64,000 nucleotides of DNA from Tyto alba (lineage: Eukaryota; Chordata; Aves; Strigiformes; Tytonidae), in the NCBI RefSeq assembly GCF_018691265.1, contig NW_024881276.1, forward strand, positions 1,674,001-1,738,000, in the 5' to 3' direction. Positions 25,462 to 36,898 of the stretch are shown piece after piece. A program made the position numbers and the translations under genes. The notes beneath the pieces are model-generated. The model worked only from the letters and a program-made list of their open reading frames with translations, was not told the DNA's origin and made no database searches. How positions within the stretch are numbered: position 1 is the first letter of the stretch; each line of letters begins with the position of its first letter.

Positions 25462-28400
25462 GTAAGTTGTGAATAATTCCCTTTTCTGCTCTCTTTGTGT
25501 AGTTCCTACGCTATCATTTGGAAATACCAACTTCCTTTCAGAGACCACCAGCTATATGCTTTGGATTACTGCTACCACATCTTGCAAACCCAGATCTACT
25601 TATCACTGAAGCCTCTGGCTTTCTGCCTTTAACCGGGTAATTAAAAGTACACTACCCTGACCCTTTGGAATGACACTGCCACCTACTCTGCATAATATTC
25701 TAGAATTAATGTCTGTCTCCTTTTTCTCACCATGATATTTTAGTGACATTTTTGAAGAATAAATTAATTGCACTTCTGGCTTCCTTCCCTTCTAAAACTC
25801 TCCCCCATGGAATATTATGTCATATATACAGAGAACTGTGGGATAAAATAATATTAACTCATGCAAAGTGTTTTATCTTGCTCATTTGAAGTTAAGCTTC
25901 ACCTTATGTATATGGTATTTTTTCATAGATTGTGGAGATTTAAGCTGGGAAAGGTTTTCCAGCAGCTCATTTATGTCAGGACCAGTGTGTGCATTTTGGC
26001 ATTGTGCTTTAGGGTACACTTGGAAATGTTGGCCATTCATTCTTATATCTGTAGGAAAACCTGCAGGTTTTGCCAGCATCAAGGGCATAGGGCTATACAA
26101 TAGTGAATTATAGGAGTACGTCAAAACTGAAGGAAAAACAAGATTTCAGCCAGGGCTGCCAATACTAATTCAGAAATCTACAAGTGTAGGAAAAAGGGGA
26201 GGATATGTCACGGTTTCCATGTCTGTTTTCAAGCATAAAGCTTACTATTGCCAGCTAGTCATTGCTTCCTCCGGCTGGAGTTTGTTACCATCTCTAGTTA
26301 ACCAGCTGGACTCTCTAAATCATTTCAGATCAAAAGAACAAATTATTCAAAACTGACCTGCCTGACTTTTTGGACTGAAAAAAAAGCGTGAAGTGTTTGT
26401 ACGAGTAACTGATTCCCCAGGTTTGAGAGGGTTTTACTGCTGCAGGGAAACACTGGAGGACAGAGGGCTGTGAACAGACTGCACCTCCTTGGAGGACGTG
26501 TGAAGGCAGCCTGCAGCAGGCATGGTGCTCCTGAGCCCCGCTGTGTGCCAACAAGCCTTTGTTCAGACCATTTCTACCATCCGCCTCTGTTTCCCACTCC
26601 CCTAAACAGCTGATCAAGAATCGTCAGTACTCCTCATCCATTTTCACCCAAGGGACTAAGTGTTTAGCAGAAACGGTGTTTGCTTCTATGTGAATCCATC
26701 TCTGTTGGCTCTCTTTCAAACGTCATGTAGAGGTGCTCTACTTGATTACAGGAGGAAGACACCTTATTTGACAACACAGCGTTTATACAGTTGTTCAAAA
26801 TCATTTGTCCTGTTTCAGTCTGTATCTCCTGCACTAATAAATCCGAGAAACCACCAATTTGAAGGGTGTTGTGGTTTCTAGCATAAACCCCCTGAAGACC
26901 CTGAAGCAGAAAATTAAAATGAAGTGCTAAGGTGACTTTAAAGTCCATTCACTCTGAATGAGATTTTAGCTGCTGAGTCTCTTGAACTTGTCCAGAAGTC
27001 TGATTCCACTATAAATCCTTCACTTATGCAAAAAACATGCAGTCAGGGTGCACTAAGGCCTGAGTTACAAACATACTTCCTCCCAAAACTTCTAACACTT
27101 CAGCAGCTTAGTAAGTTTTAGCTGAATGGCAGAAGAAATATGTTTCCAAAAATTTCTTCTAACTGTAACTGCTTCACTAGCCACAGCTTTAGTTAAGCAA
27201 TGAAGCTATATGCCAACCATTCCTGCTGTCAATCCTTCGTTATCTCCCTAGAGGGAGGTTGTACCAGCTTTAATTATTAGTGAGTGGCAAGGGGCCAACT
27301 TCCAAACCAAGAGTCAGTCAGTGACACGGAGCTGTGGAACAGGATCGCTAGAAAGAACAGTCTCAGAGAACCTGTAACAAGACAACTGCAAGAAGCCAAC
27401 ACTGGTTCAGATACTTTACAGATAACTCGGTATTAAAACCCATTTTGCGTGAGGTCAGCACAAGACCATAACCTGCTGGATTTGCTCCAGGAGTTTGTAA
27501 AATTAAGAAGCGTGGAACTTCTGACCGTTGTAATTCACGTGGCATCACGTGGGTCCGGTTTTCTGAGCTTATTTTCCGAGAAAGCAATATTCAGTCTTCA
27601 CTCCCATCATGTGGGTGCCCAAGTACCGTTACACTGTGGCTCCAGTGACACGACAGACCCTAAAACTTACAGTTGCTCTGCGAGTCCCTCCACCTCCAGG
27701 ACAGCACAAAGACTAGGCAAAGGTGAGGACAGAGCAGCTGTACAACTGCCTGTCCCTGGCTGTGTAGACTCACCTCTGATGGCCAGCAAACGGAGCGATA
27801 GGCCTTCGGTGTTCTTCTCTGCTGGACTCCTTTCTTCTTTAATTGTCTGACTCGGTGGAGATAAGGAAGGATTGACCATGTTGACACCCCACATGTGTGC
27901 AGAGTCACGCAGCATCCATTTGAGTTATCCTTCTTAATGCATAACCAGAAAGGAAGAAAAGGCATCCAACAGTTTGCATTCCCGAATTTCTATCAGCAGT
28001 GCTCGGACCCTGTCCCTGAGGTGGTTCCCCACACCACAGAGCTCAGTTCTCCAATTAGTTAGACACGGAGGTAGGTTAGATCATTAGTCACAACGCTGTG
28101 ACTCTCCCTGCCTCACCCCCTCAGCCAGCAAGAACTTCAGAGAAAAAGCCATGAATTTGAAGCAAGAACATAAAAATGAGATGTTCCAAGGCTATATGCA
28201 GTGGCTATCATAACTAACTCTTAAAACTCTTATGAAGAAATAAATTACTGGGCTAAAATATAACTTCTTTATAAATAAAGTCAAATGACAAGAAAATAAT
28301 ATATACATGGGTCACCTCTTTTTGTGCTCAGAGTCCTGTTGCTCCCAAATTGGCAATGGCCTTTAGACTCTTGGTCTGCAATAAGCAGATGTTCCAAATG

Positions 28401-31400
28401 TACTGTAGGCCTGCTTGTATAACACAGCTGATAAATCTGCCTGAGCAACAGCACACATCCACGCTGGATAGTGGCACGTGGTGAAACTGCAATACAGCCC
28501 AAGGCCAACCACCGAAATTGTCCTGCTAATTAGTTGAAATCAATTGTAGACTCAGTGCACCAAACCCGCTCTGAGTATAGCTGCATTATTGTAAAGGGCT
28601 AGCATCAGGGAAATAGTCCACTCTCTGAAATTAATGAGTAATTTCCTAAGCTATTGGCAACTACTCACAGTTACATGAAGGACAGATTTTACCCCTTTCT
28701 GAATAACTCTAAGTAATAAGCTATTTCCGTGCTGGAAAAAAAAAATAAATGTATTGGGGTATTTGGCAGTGAGGGAAAAAAATGGGACCATAAGTATCCT
28801 TTCAGCAGCACTGTCTAGAGGCATCAAAGTGCCCTTTAAAAGCTTGGCATCAGGGTCCTCTTTTCACATGCACTTTGAGGGGCTGAAGCCCAGAGTGGCA
28901 ACACGACTCACTCTGGGCCACCTGAAGAGTCAGTGGAAAACTGGAAATAGAATTTGAGTGTTGGATGAGAATTGTCTTTTGTGATCCCAGGTTATTTTGA
29001 CCTTCATTCAAAGAGAAAAAAAAATGGCTCTCTGCTGTTTCTGCTTGTCTCTAGTAATCAAAACTATCTTCTCCCAGTGTTCACAGTGAAGAGCAGCCAG
29101 CAAGTGTCTGAAGAAAAATTATGATCTGGAAAAGAATAGGTTGTTTTCCTTGAAAATGAAGGGAATTAAGTTAAACTGAAGCTTTTGTCCCAGTTTCTTC
29201 CTCTTTTTCAAAATGGGAATAATAAGTAATAGGACTAGGCAGTTACTACAGAGCAACTTCAAATTGCAGTTTAAAAAAATACCGTGGGTATCAAGGCCAG
29301 AAAATGTGTTGATGTAAAAGAAGATACAGATGATGTTTAATAAAAAAATGAACATTGCTTTCCTTGCCATTCTATCTTAAGGTCATTAACTAGAAAATCA
29401 AGCAAGTGCTCTAACCAGGTGCCAGACCAGAAAGGTGGAGAAACTAATTTTATAAACAAGTGATAGCATGGGTAGAAGCAGTACACCTTTCCTCCAACAA
29501 ACCCTTATGAAAATGAGAAAAAAACAGGTCTTGCTGACCAAAGAGTTTCTAACACTGAACCTCCTGCTACCTCACTTTGTATACAGTTGTCCAGTAAGCA
29601 GCTTTCAAACTGCGATAATTTCAAAAAACTCTTTAGGCCAATGATCTAAAGGTTAAAGTGTTCTCATGCATTATGTATTCCTGCAACATTTGATCTCCCA
29701 TACAGTCATTTTTGATTTATCAAATAGCATCTTTGGTATGAAATTTGCTCAGAGAATATAAATGTCACAAAATGGTATTTATACACAAACTTGTAACCTC
29801 CCACTTACACTTGTCTACCTGAAAATCTTGGAGCCAGGTTACTTCAAAGCTGTCCTTGGCTGATATTAAAATTCTGTTGAAATAGGCAGTTCATGAGCAC
29901 TGTGAATTTCAATAACAGATGCAAAGCTCACTTTGCCATATGGGGCTCCCCAAAGTGAGAGACCTAACAATTTCATCTGGCAGGGTTTATTGCATTTGAA
30001 ACAACTCAACAAACCGAATTTTCTTAGCGTGAGAGTAAAATCAGCTAAGGGTATGGAATCTAGCTATTGTCTTTGGAAATAATGGGTGCTGCATTTTATT
30101 CATATGTGCATATATATATTCTGACTTGTAAATGTATAGGAATACAAAACTGTATCATCTGGTGCACCCTCTTTCTCTTTGCTCTCTGTATGTATCACTA
30201 GAAGACTCATTTTAATATTTTAAAATTTGTGCTCATGTGTTAGATTAAAATTGATACACTGTATATGTTTTTTTCTTATTTAAAAAACATTGCTTATTTA
30301 CGGTGTAAGCTGGAATCCAAATCCAAGCCTCAGTTTAAATGAACAATGATGCTTTTCTATTGGATTTAATATCACAAAAATATTTTGTATAAATCATAGA
30401 AGTAAAATACGTTTGTTTTTCCTTTGGATGTTTCTACCTATGTACTCAGCAACCTTGTCTCATGCCCTCAGGATAATATGAAATGTGACATATAATCCAG
30501 AAACTATGATGACTTGTGATAATGCTAAACTTTCCTTTTCCCAAGGTTTTATATTCTGGTAGCAAAATGTGATTCGTGGTCAAAGAGACTGAGGATGGAC
30601 ACTATTAATTTCTTAAACCCAAAATAAATCTTAACACCATTGCTGTGTCTATAAATTTAGTAGAATCTACTTTGGTTCAATCAACTAAAATTAGTCCAGA
30701 GCTAGCCAAAACTCCCAGATTCTCTATTAATGAGGCATTTACTACATGATTTACTGGGCTAGTTTTGCTTAGTTCTCACCTAGAGCTTGCAGGTTTTCAC
30801 AGTCTCCAGCATGATTTGGGCAGGCATCTCACATTCAGACTGGATATAGGACTCTGGCTAAGTTGAGGACTTCTGTACTTAAGCACAGAGGCTAATGGTA
30901 ATTTTTTTTTCACTCCTCTGCCTTCCTGTCCATAGTCACTCTGGAAGTTGGTCGTTATTACAAATACCTGCACAATACCTCTTGTCACAAATAATACGAA
31001 TTTATACCTCCATTTCAGTAAAAATAGAGGAAAAATATTACATTATCAATACAGTGTACAGTAGAAAAATTGCAGACCTTTGCAACAACAACAACAAAAA
31101 AAGTGTTTTGGACGAGTGCAAGATTTTTTTTCATTTCTTTTTAACCTTTTAATACAGAAAGTGTCCTAAAATGACCTGAGATCTTATCACAGGACGAGTG
31201 GAAAATAAAAACTTTCCCTTGAATACAGGCAAAAAGGACACTGTGTATTGTGCTTGAAGAACATTATAGGTTTTGAAGAATATTTAAAAGGTTGTAAAAT
31301 ACCTGAGGCCAGGTGCATGTACAGGTAGCTCTGAAAAGGACAGATTTGTGTTAGAAATCTAAATGTGGGTTAGAAAGTGTTAAAGCACTTCATTTCACAT

Positions 31401-33118
31401 TGTAGAGTATGTCATAGCCTGGATGCAGTTCCTCTGATTTTAGCGACTCCCAAGGCCTGAGTCAAGGTCATACAGAAAGACTAATTAACCCACAGTTAGC
31501 AAGGGCCAAATCAAGCCCAGTGAGTCAACATCTTTTGCAGTTGGACACCTTTGCAGTTGACTACCGTGACGAATGGCTTAGCATGGGCTGTGTCTCTGGA
31601 GCTTTTTCAAAGCATCAGCTGGCCACAGAACTGATGTTGAGGGGTCTGGAGAGGTTGCTGGATCACGGCAGCCACCTGTGCTTATACTGGGCGGTGGCAC
31701 AGATGACAGGAAAGAGAAATATTTTCCCAATAGCTCTTAGATGTCCAAGGTACACACAAAGTCCACATTTCCCACTTCTTATCAGCATTGCTTTCATCTT
31801 CATTATTGGGTTGCGTTTTTTTCAGCAGCTTTTGTGGTTTTTTTTTGTTTGTTTTGTTTGTCTCTGGGTGATGGATATTTAAGGAATACAATTAGTTATT
31901 ATTCATTGTAGAAGGAAGTTGAGGCCCAGGCCAATAATCTGTCTTCTGGCTCTTCCAGGAACTTTCTGATGGTTTGAATGGGGAGGTTATTCTTGTGAAT
32001 CACTGTAGTTTCTATGAAAAGCTACAAATCAGAGGTGGGCATTCCTTCATAAACAGAAAGCAGCCAAAAGTAATCCACAGATACATCCTTCTCTCCAGAG
32101 TGCTGTTTGTGGGAAGTAATTTTACTATAAGGCATAATTTCCATCATCACCTGCCATTTCAAACACTGTGTACCTTTGCAAAATATCACTTTAACTATAA
32201 AAAGAAAGATTACCTTATGGTTATGTTGTTTTTAGAGCAGGTTGTCTCTTGAGATTTATTTGAGAGAGAGCTTTATTTTTTTTCCTAAGCCTTTGAGTTC
32301 TACTTTTTTTATATCAGAAGGCTTGCAGTTCATAAAGAATGATTAAAAGCATCAGTCCAAAGTGGGAATGAAAAGATTTCTATTCCTCAGGAATGAAGAG
32401 AAATTATATGAATTACCAGAAGCCAACAAAACCCCATAGATTTCATTCTAGGACTTCTCTTATTTTTTCAGGATATTTCACATTAAGTAATTCTTATTCA
32501 TTATTACTAAATCAATCTAAGATGTGATGTAATGCATGAATTAAAAAGGCTATTTCCATTAAATTTACACCTGAAGTTTGTATAAGAGTCTGTTTTCCCT
32601 TACTCATAAGGAAAATAGCAGTGGAGGACTTCCAAGGAAACAGTGGTGTAAAAATGTATTTTCAAAATTCATGGTCAGAACTTGGCAGCAAAATTTATTT
32701 TCTCTCCTCTCCCTCTCCCTCACCTTCTCCCTCTCCTTCTCCATCTCCCTCTCTCTCTCCCTTTCTTTGTCCCTCTCCCTTTCCCTTACATTTTTCTTCA
32801 AAAATTTCTCCATTCTCTCCTTCTACCCCACCTCCATTCTAACTGGGACCAGAAAAAGGAAGATATTATGAAAAGCATATTGGGAGGCATGGGAATGTCA
32901 CTTTTGAAGACAAATATAAACAGCTGAGGAAATCTTTGTTTACGAAGTACTACTGGCTCTACTGATGTTATTTCTTATTATTTTTTATACTACCAAATGA
33001 AATTAATGAATTATTTGGGTACACTTTGGATTTCTCTTTTGTATGTTCGTTTCCAAAGATTCTTCTGTGACATGGAGAAATGATGTTGCATACAATTAAA
33101 TCAAGTTTCTCTCTGCAG
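25462..33118 (+). other. GABRG3: GABRG3 intron (7657 bp)
   Basis: The intron runs from the gtaagt donor to the ctctctgcag acceptor. Inside are an (AAC)-rich tract near 31085 and a CT-rich tract at 32699-32795. Longer frames, such as 27449-27850 (133 codons, +) and 31520-31882 (120 codons, +), have no recognisable domain. No transposon was classified with confidence. Confidence 0.9.
32699..32795 (+). repeat. Polypyrimidine (CTCTCC)n-like tract
   Basis: About 95 bp of C/T only, mostly CTCC and CTCT units, roughly 320 bp upstream of the acceptor at 33117-33118. It is a microsatellite. Its position on the sense strand upstream of an exon means it could attract polypyrimidine-binding splicing factors, which is inference. 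Confidence 0.9.
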
Positions 33119-33315
33119 GCATCACCACAGTATTGACCATGACAACTTTGAGTACGATTGCAAGGAAGTCGTTACCCCGTGTGTCCTATGTCACCGCCAT
33201 GGATTTGTTTGTGACTGTATGCTTTCTATTTGTCTTTGCTGCTCTGATGGAGTATGCAACCCTCAACTACTACTCAAGCTGCAGGAAACCAAACTGTACT
33301 AAGAAGAAAAAGTCG
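33119..33315 (+). CDS. GABRG3: GABRG3 exon: M2 pore helix, M3, start of cytoplasmic loop
   Basis: This 197-bp exon begins with two bases completing a split Gly codon after acceptor ctctgcag and ends in phase 0 before donor gtagga. It encodes the pore-lining M2 ([19 protein letters not shown]), the M2-M3 loop RVSYVTAMD and M3 ([20 protein letters not shown]). It then encodes the start of the M3-M4 loop, [14 protein letters not shown]. The M2 sequence is the standard anion-channel form of GABA-A gamma subunits. The lysine-rich end differs from the Thr-rich mammalian gamma-3 sequence as I recall it. If the intron were retained, the frame would stop at 33384 and M4 would be lost. Confidence 0.97.
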
Positions 33316-34817
33316 GTAGGATGGGAGCATTTACATTTCTTTTCTAGCATGTGCATGGCTCGTAGGGCTGAGAATCATCCATGACAGCCTGTATTCCCAT
33401 AGTAATCCACTCCTCTGAGCTCTTCCTAGTTTATGGTGTGATCTGCCCTGAAAGCTGATGGAAAATACTTACCCACAGTAAAGGTAGAAGCAGTTATGTG
33501 CCTGCTGAGTGAGGTCTGTTCCTAACAGAAGCAGCCTGCTGACCGTGAGGCAGCAACCCTGCCTCTGCATCTTTTGTCCTCCACTTACTGTGCTGGTAGT
33601 CAGAACGAGCTCCCACTGAAACAGATTGCATAGCTTGTTATACAAATATATGCACATCGATGTATATACAAAGGCACCTGCTATTTCATGGCTTAAGAAG
33701 TCTAAAACACTTACAAACTTTATAAATGTGGTTTCAATGTCTCCACTGGGAACCAGCACTTGTTTTCAGCCCTGTGCACAAAGGGCCTCGTTCCTAAGGA
33801 CAAAAATAGAGGAAGTCACTTATAAAGGTTTTATACATGGCTACATTCTTGGCCAAAAACACACTTCCAAGAGTAACACCCAAACACACACAGAAGCTCT
33901 TTATTTAGAATCAGTTAAAACAATCACTCAGGAAGCGTTGCCTGGTGTACTTCATAATTGACTACAAGTATGAGAGGGGGCAGCACAATGGAGAAAAAAA
34001 CCTCAGTGTAAACATAGGGAAGGGGAAGTCAGTTGTCCACTCAAGATCAGTGGAAAATCTTATGTGTTTGAGATCGGTATGCTGTTTTGCTTAATGGAGG
34101 ACATAAGGACATTTAAAATAAGAGATAGAAAGCCAATTAGGAAAAATGTGAAAGAGGAAATTGGAGAGAAATGTAAATTCAGGGAATAATAGGTCATGAG
34201 ATAAAAAGGGATCGAATGAACAGCTTTAGAAAATGATTGAATGAAGAACTAATGAAGGAAAAGCTGAAACGAATAAGGAATTAGAGAAAGCCTAGGAAGC
34301 CATAGGCTTAGTTAATGAAAACTCCGTTAAACCTCTAATAGTTTCTTGTAAAAATGCGTTGCACACAAAAGGCAAGAGTGTTACCGAAAGTATGACACAA
34401 TTAAAATGAACTTGCTAATGATCCAACCAAAATTGTCATCAAAGACTGAATAAAAAAGTCATGAGTAACTTTGTGAGTAGGACATATTTCCAGACATGTG
34501 AAAGCATGCAACGTTGATGAGATTTAAACTAACGTGAAAACAAATGGTCAGTTAGTTATTGTTTGCTAAATAAATAAATGTAATGGATTGAATAAAGATC
34601 TAAACTGTATGGAAATTAGGTGTGCATTCTGCTGAGGTTTCATAAAGTTTTAAAATGTATGGAATATCAGGCTGAATATATAGAAAACTCAGTGTAAAGT
34701 CTTTTACGGAAAAATGCATTTAAAGGCTTGGTTTAAGGAATGCTATTGAACATTAGATGCATATGAAGCAATAATTATGTTTTCTTCTGAATAATTCTTT
34801 TGTTATCTTTGTTTAAG
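33316..34817 (+). other. GABRG3: GABRG3 intron upstream of the candidate microexon (1502 bp)
   Basis: No other feature was recognised in this segment. Its last 40 bases (ttttcttctgaataattcttttgttatctttgtttaag) are pyrimidine-rich and contain several TTCTT/CTTTT/TCTTT motifs resembling PTB sites. Confidence 0.7.
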
Positions 34818-34847
34818 CTACCTGATGTCAGTTTTGGTCATGTGATG
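34818..34847 (+). CDS. GABRG3: GABRG3 candidate 30-nt microexon in the M3-M4 loop
   Basis: A 30-nt open segment encodes LPDVSFGHVM. It is preceded by a pyrimidine-rich tract ending ttgtttaag (AG at 34816-34817) and followed by a consensus donor gtaagt (34848). Both ends are phase 0, matching the upstream exon end (33315) and the downstream exon start (38767). It can therefore be included or skipped without a frameshift. In GABRG2 a 24-nt exon at the same place distinguishes the gamma-2 long and short forms. Mammalian gamma-3 also has a short insert here that begins with Leu and contains Pro-Asp. This peptide is only loosely similar to it. The call rests on splice signals, phase and position, not on protein conservation, and transcript evidence is lacking. 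Confidence 0.7.
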
Positions 34848-35988
34848 GTAAGTAAACTCTTTTATTCAGTGAGAGCAACGGAGGCACAAACATATGGTTG
34901 ACATTTACTTGCGATAATTCCCAAGAAAGCTGTAACGCTGTTATGTTTTACCTACCCTGACTTCACTATAAATATTGTTTTGCTTTTCTGTTAAAAGGTC
35001 AGTTTGTTTTTGGCTGTGGCAGAGGAACATAGCTGCCTCTTTCTGTAAGGACTTATCCAATTATTTGGGAGGGAAAAGAGTCAAGTGTAGAATATTGTGG
35101 TTTATTTTTGACTCAGAAATTTTGTCTTTACTTTACATAACACTGCAGTTTCTCATTACGTTTTATTAAAAAGTAATAAGCACAAGTTATGTCATAAACT
35201 TATATGGAGTTTTAACTGAGTTTCCTAGAAAATTATTCATTTATGCAAGTCTGTAAAATCTTTAGCAAGCTTTCAAGTGGATTTTCGAGTAATTTAGGCA
35301 CACAAGTTTAGCACAGCTAGTTGTACTATATTTACAAATGGAATAAATTCCATTCCCCAGACCTCTAGAGAACTATTTATATACATACAGTGGTAATAAA
35401 GTTGAAGCTCAGCACAAAATTGTGTTTCTAAGTTGTATGAAATCTGAAACTGGAATACATACCGTAATATATATGAGCATACAGAGGGCCAGTTAACCAA
35501 CTGGTTGGATGGCCTGCTTCCCAGCTGTCAGATCCAAATAAGAACAGGGACAGTACAAAAACATTGCTTTTGCATTTCTTGGTTTGGATATGCTGAAGTT
35601 TATATGTTAAAACTGCTAGCTCCATGTTACTAGTTTACCTTTTACAAATAATGATATGCACTTTTTTTTTTTAACATGGGTTTTCTAATGTATTTAAAGA
35701 GCTCATATAACATTAAAATACTACTCGTTGATAAGAACGGTTTAGAGCAAGCATTGCATTTATACACTCACTACTGTTGTCGCTCCCTGGACAAAGTTTT
35801 CTGAAAGATTAAGTTAATAAGCTACACTGAAGGGGTAGCAGAACTTTCTTTTTTCCAATTAAAAAAAAAAAAAAAAAAAAGAAAGGTAAAAGATACACAA
35901 TTAAAATAACAATTGGGTGTAACACCAAGTCATTTTCTAGACCTAGTCAGTCTGATGTGCTTGGAAAGTATCTGCAGCCTTTTCAAGA
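34848..35988 (+). other. GABRG3: Start of last GABRG3 intron
   Basis: AT-rich, with a poly-A run at 35861-35880 just before the pentamer array. No exon was recognised. Confidence 0.7.
35861..35880 (+). repeat. Poly-A tract
   Basis: Twenty consecutive A residues, about 110 bp upstream of the (TTTTC)n array. Confidence 0.9.
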
Positions 35989-36708
35989 TTTTTTCTTTTC
36001 CTTTTCCCTTTTCTTTTTTCTTTTTTCTTTTTTTTTTTTCTTTTCATTTCTTTTCCTTTTTCTTTTCTCTTTTCTCTTCCTTTTTCTTTTCTCTTTTCTC
36101 TTCCTTTTTCTTTTCTTTTCTTTTCTTTTCTTTTCTTTTCTTTTCTTTTCTTTTCTTTTCTTTTCTTTTCTTTTCTTTTCTTTTCTTTTCTTTTCTTTTC
36201 TTTTCTTTTCTTTTCTTTTCTTTTCTTTTCTTTTCTTTTCTTTTCTTTTCTTTTCTTTTCTTTTCTTTTCTTTTCTTTTCTTTTCTTTTCTTTTCTTTTC
36301 TTTTCTTTTCTTTTCTTTTCTTTTCTTTTCTTTTCTTTTCTTTTCTTTTCTTTTCTTTTCTTTTCTTTTCTTTTCTTTTCTTTTCTTTTCTTTTCTTTTC
36401 TTTTCTTTTCTTTTCTTTTCTTTTCTTTTCTTTTATTTTATTTTCTCTTCTCTTCTCTTCTCTTTTCTTTTCTCTTCCTTTTTCTTTTCTCTTTTCTCTT
36501 CCTTTTTCTTTTCTTTTCTTTTCTTTTCTTTTCTTTTCTTTTCTTTTCTTTTCTTTTCTTTTCTTTTCTTTTCTTTTCTTTTCTTTTCTTTTCTTTTCTT
36601 TTCTTTTCTTTTCTTTTCTTTTCTTTTCTTTTCTTTTCTTTTCTTTTCTTTTCTTTTCTTTTCTTTTCTTTTCTTTTCTTTTCTTTTCTTTTCTTTTCTT
36701 TTCTTTTC

Positions 36709-36739
<31 letters not shown>

Positions 36740-36898
36740 CTTTTTTTTCTTTTTTTCTTTTCTTTTCTTTTCTTTCCTTTCCTTTTCTTTCCTTTTCTTT
36801 CCTTTTCTTTCCTTTTCTTTCCTTTTCTTTCCTTTTCTTTCTTTTTCTTTCCTTTTCTTTCCTTTTCTTTTTTTCTTTTCTTTTCTTCTTTCCCTTCC
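35989..36898 (+). repeat. Very long (TTTTC)n pentamer array
   Basis: About 900 bp of pure pyrimidine sequence built on TTTTC. Two nearly perfect blocks lie at about 36111-36431 and 36507-36715. An interruption cassette (tttctcttcctttttcttttctctttt...) occurs at 36071 and again at 36469. The 3' part (about 36768-36870) is a 10-mer variant, TTTCCTTTTC. Open frames of more than 300 codons on both strands (Phe/Ser/Leu and Lys/Glu/Arg repeats) are products of the repeat, not genes. The array is within the last GABRG3 intron, with the CUUUU strand in the transcript. Confidence 0.98.
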
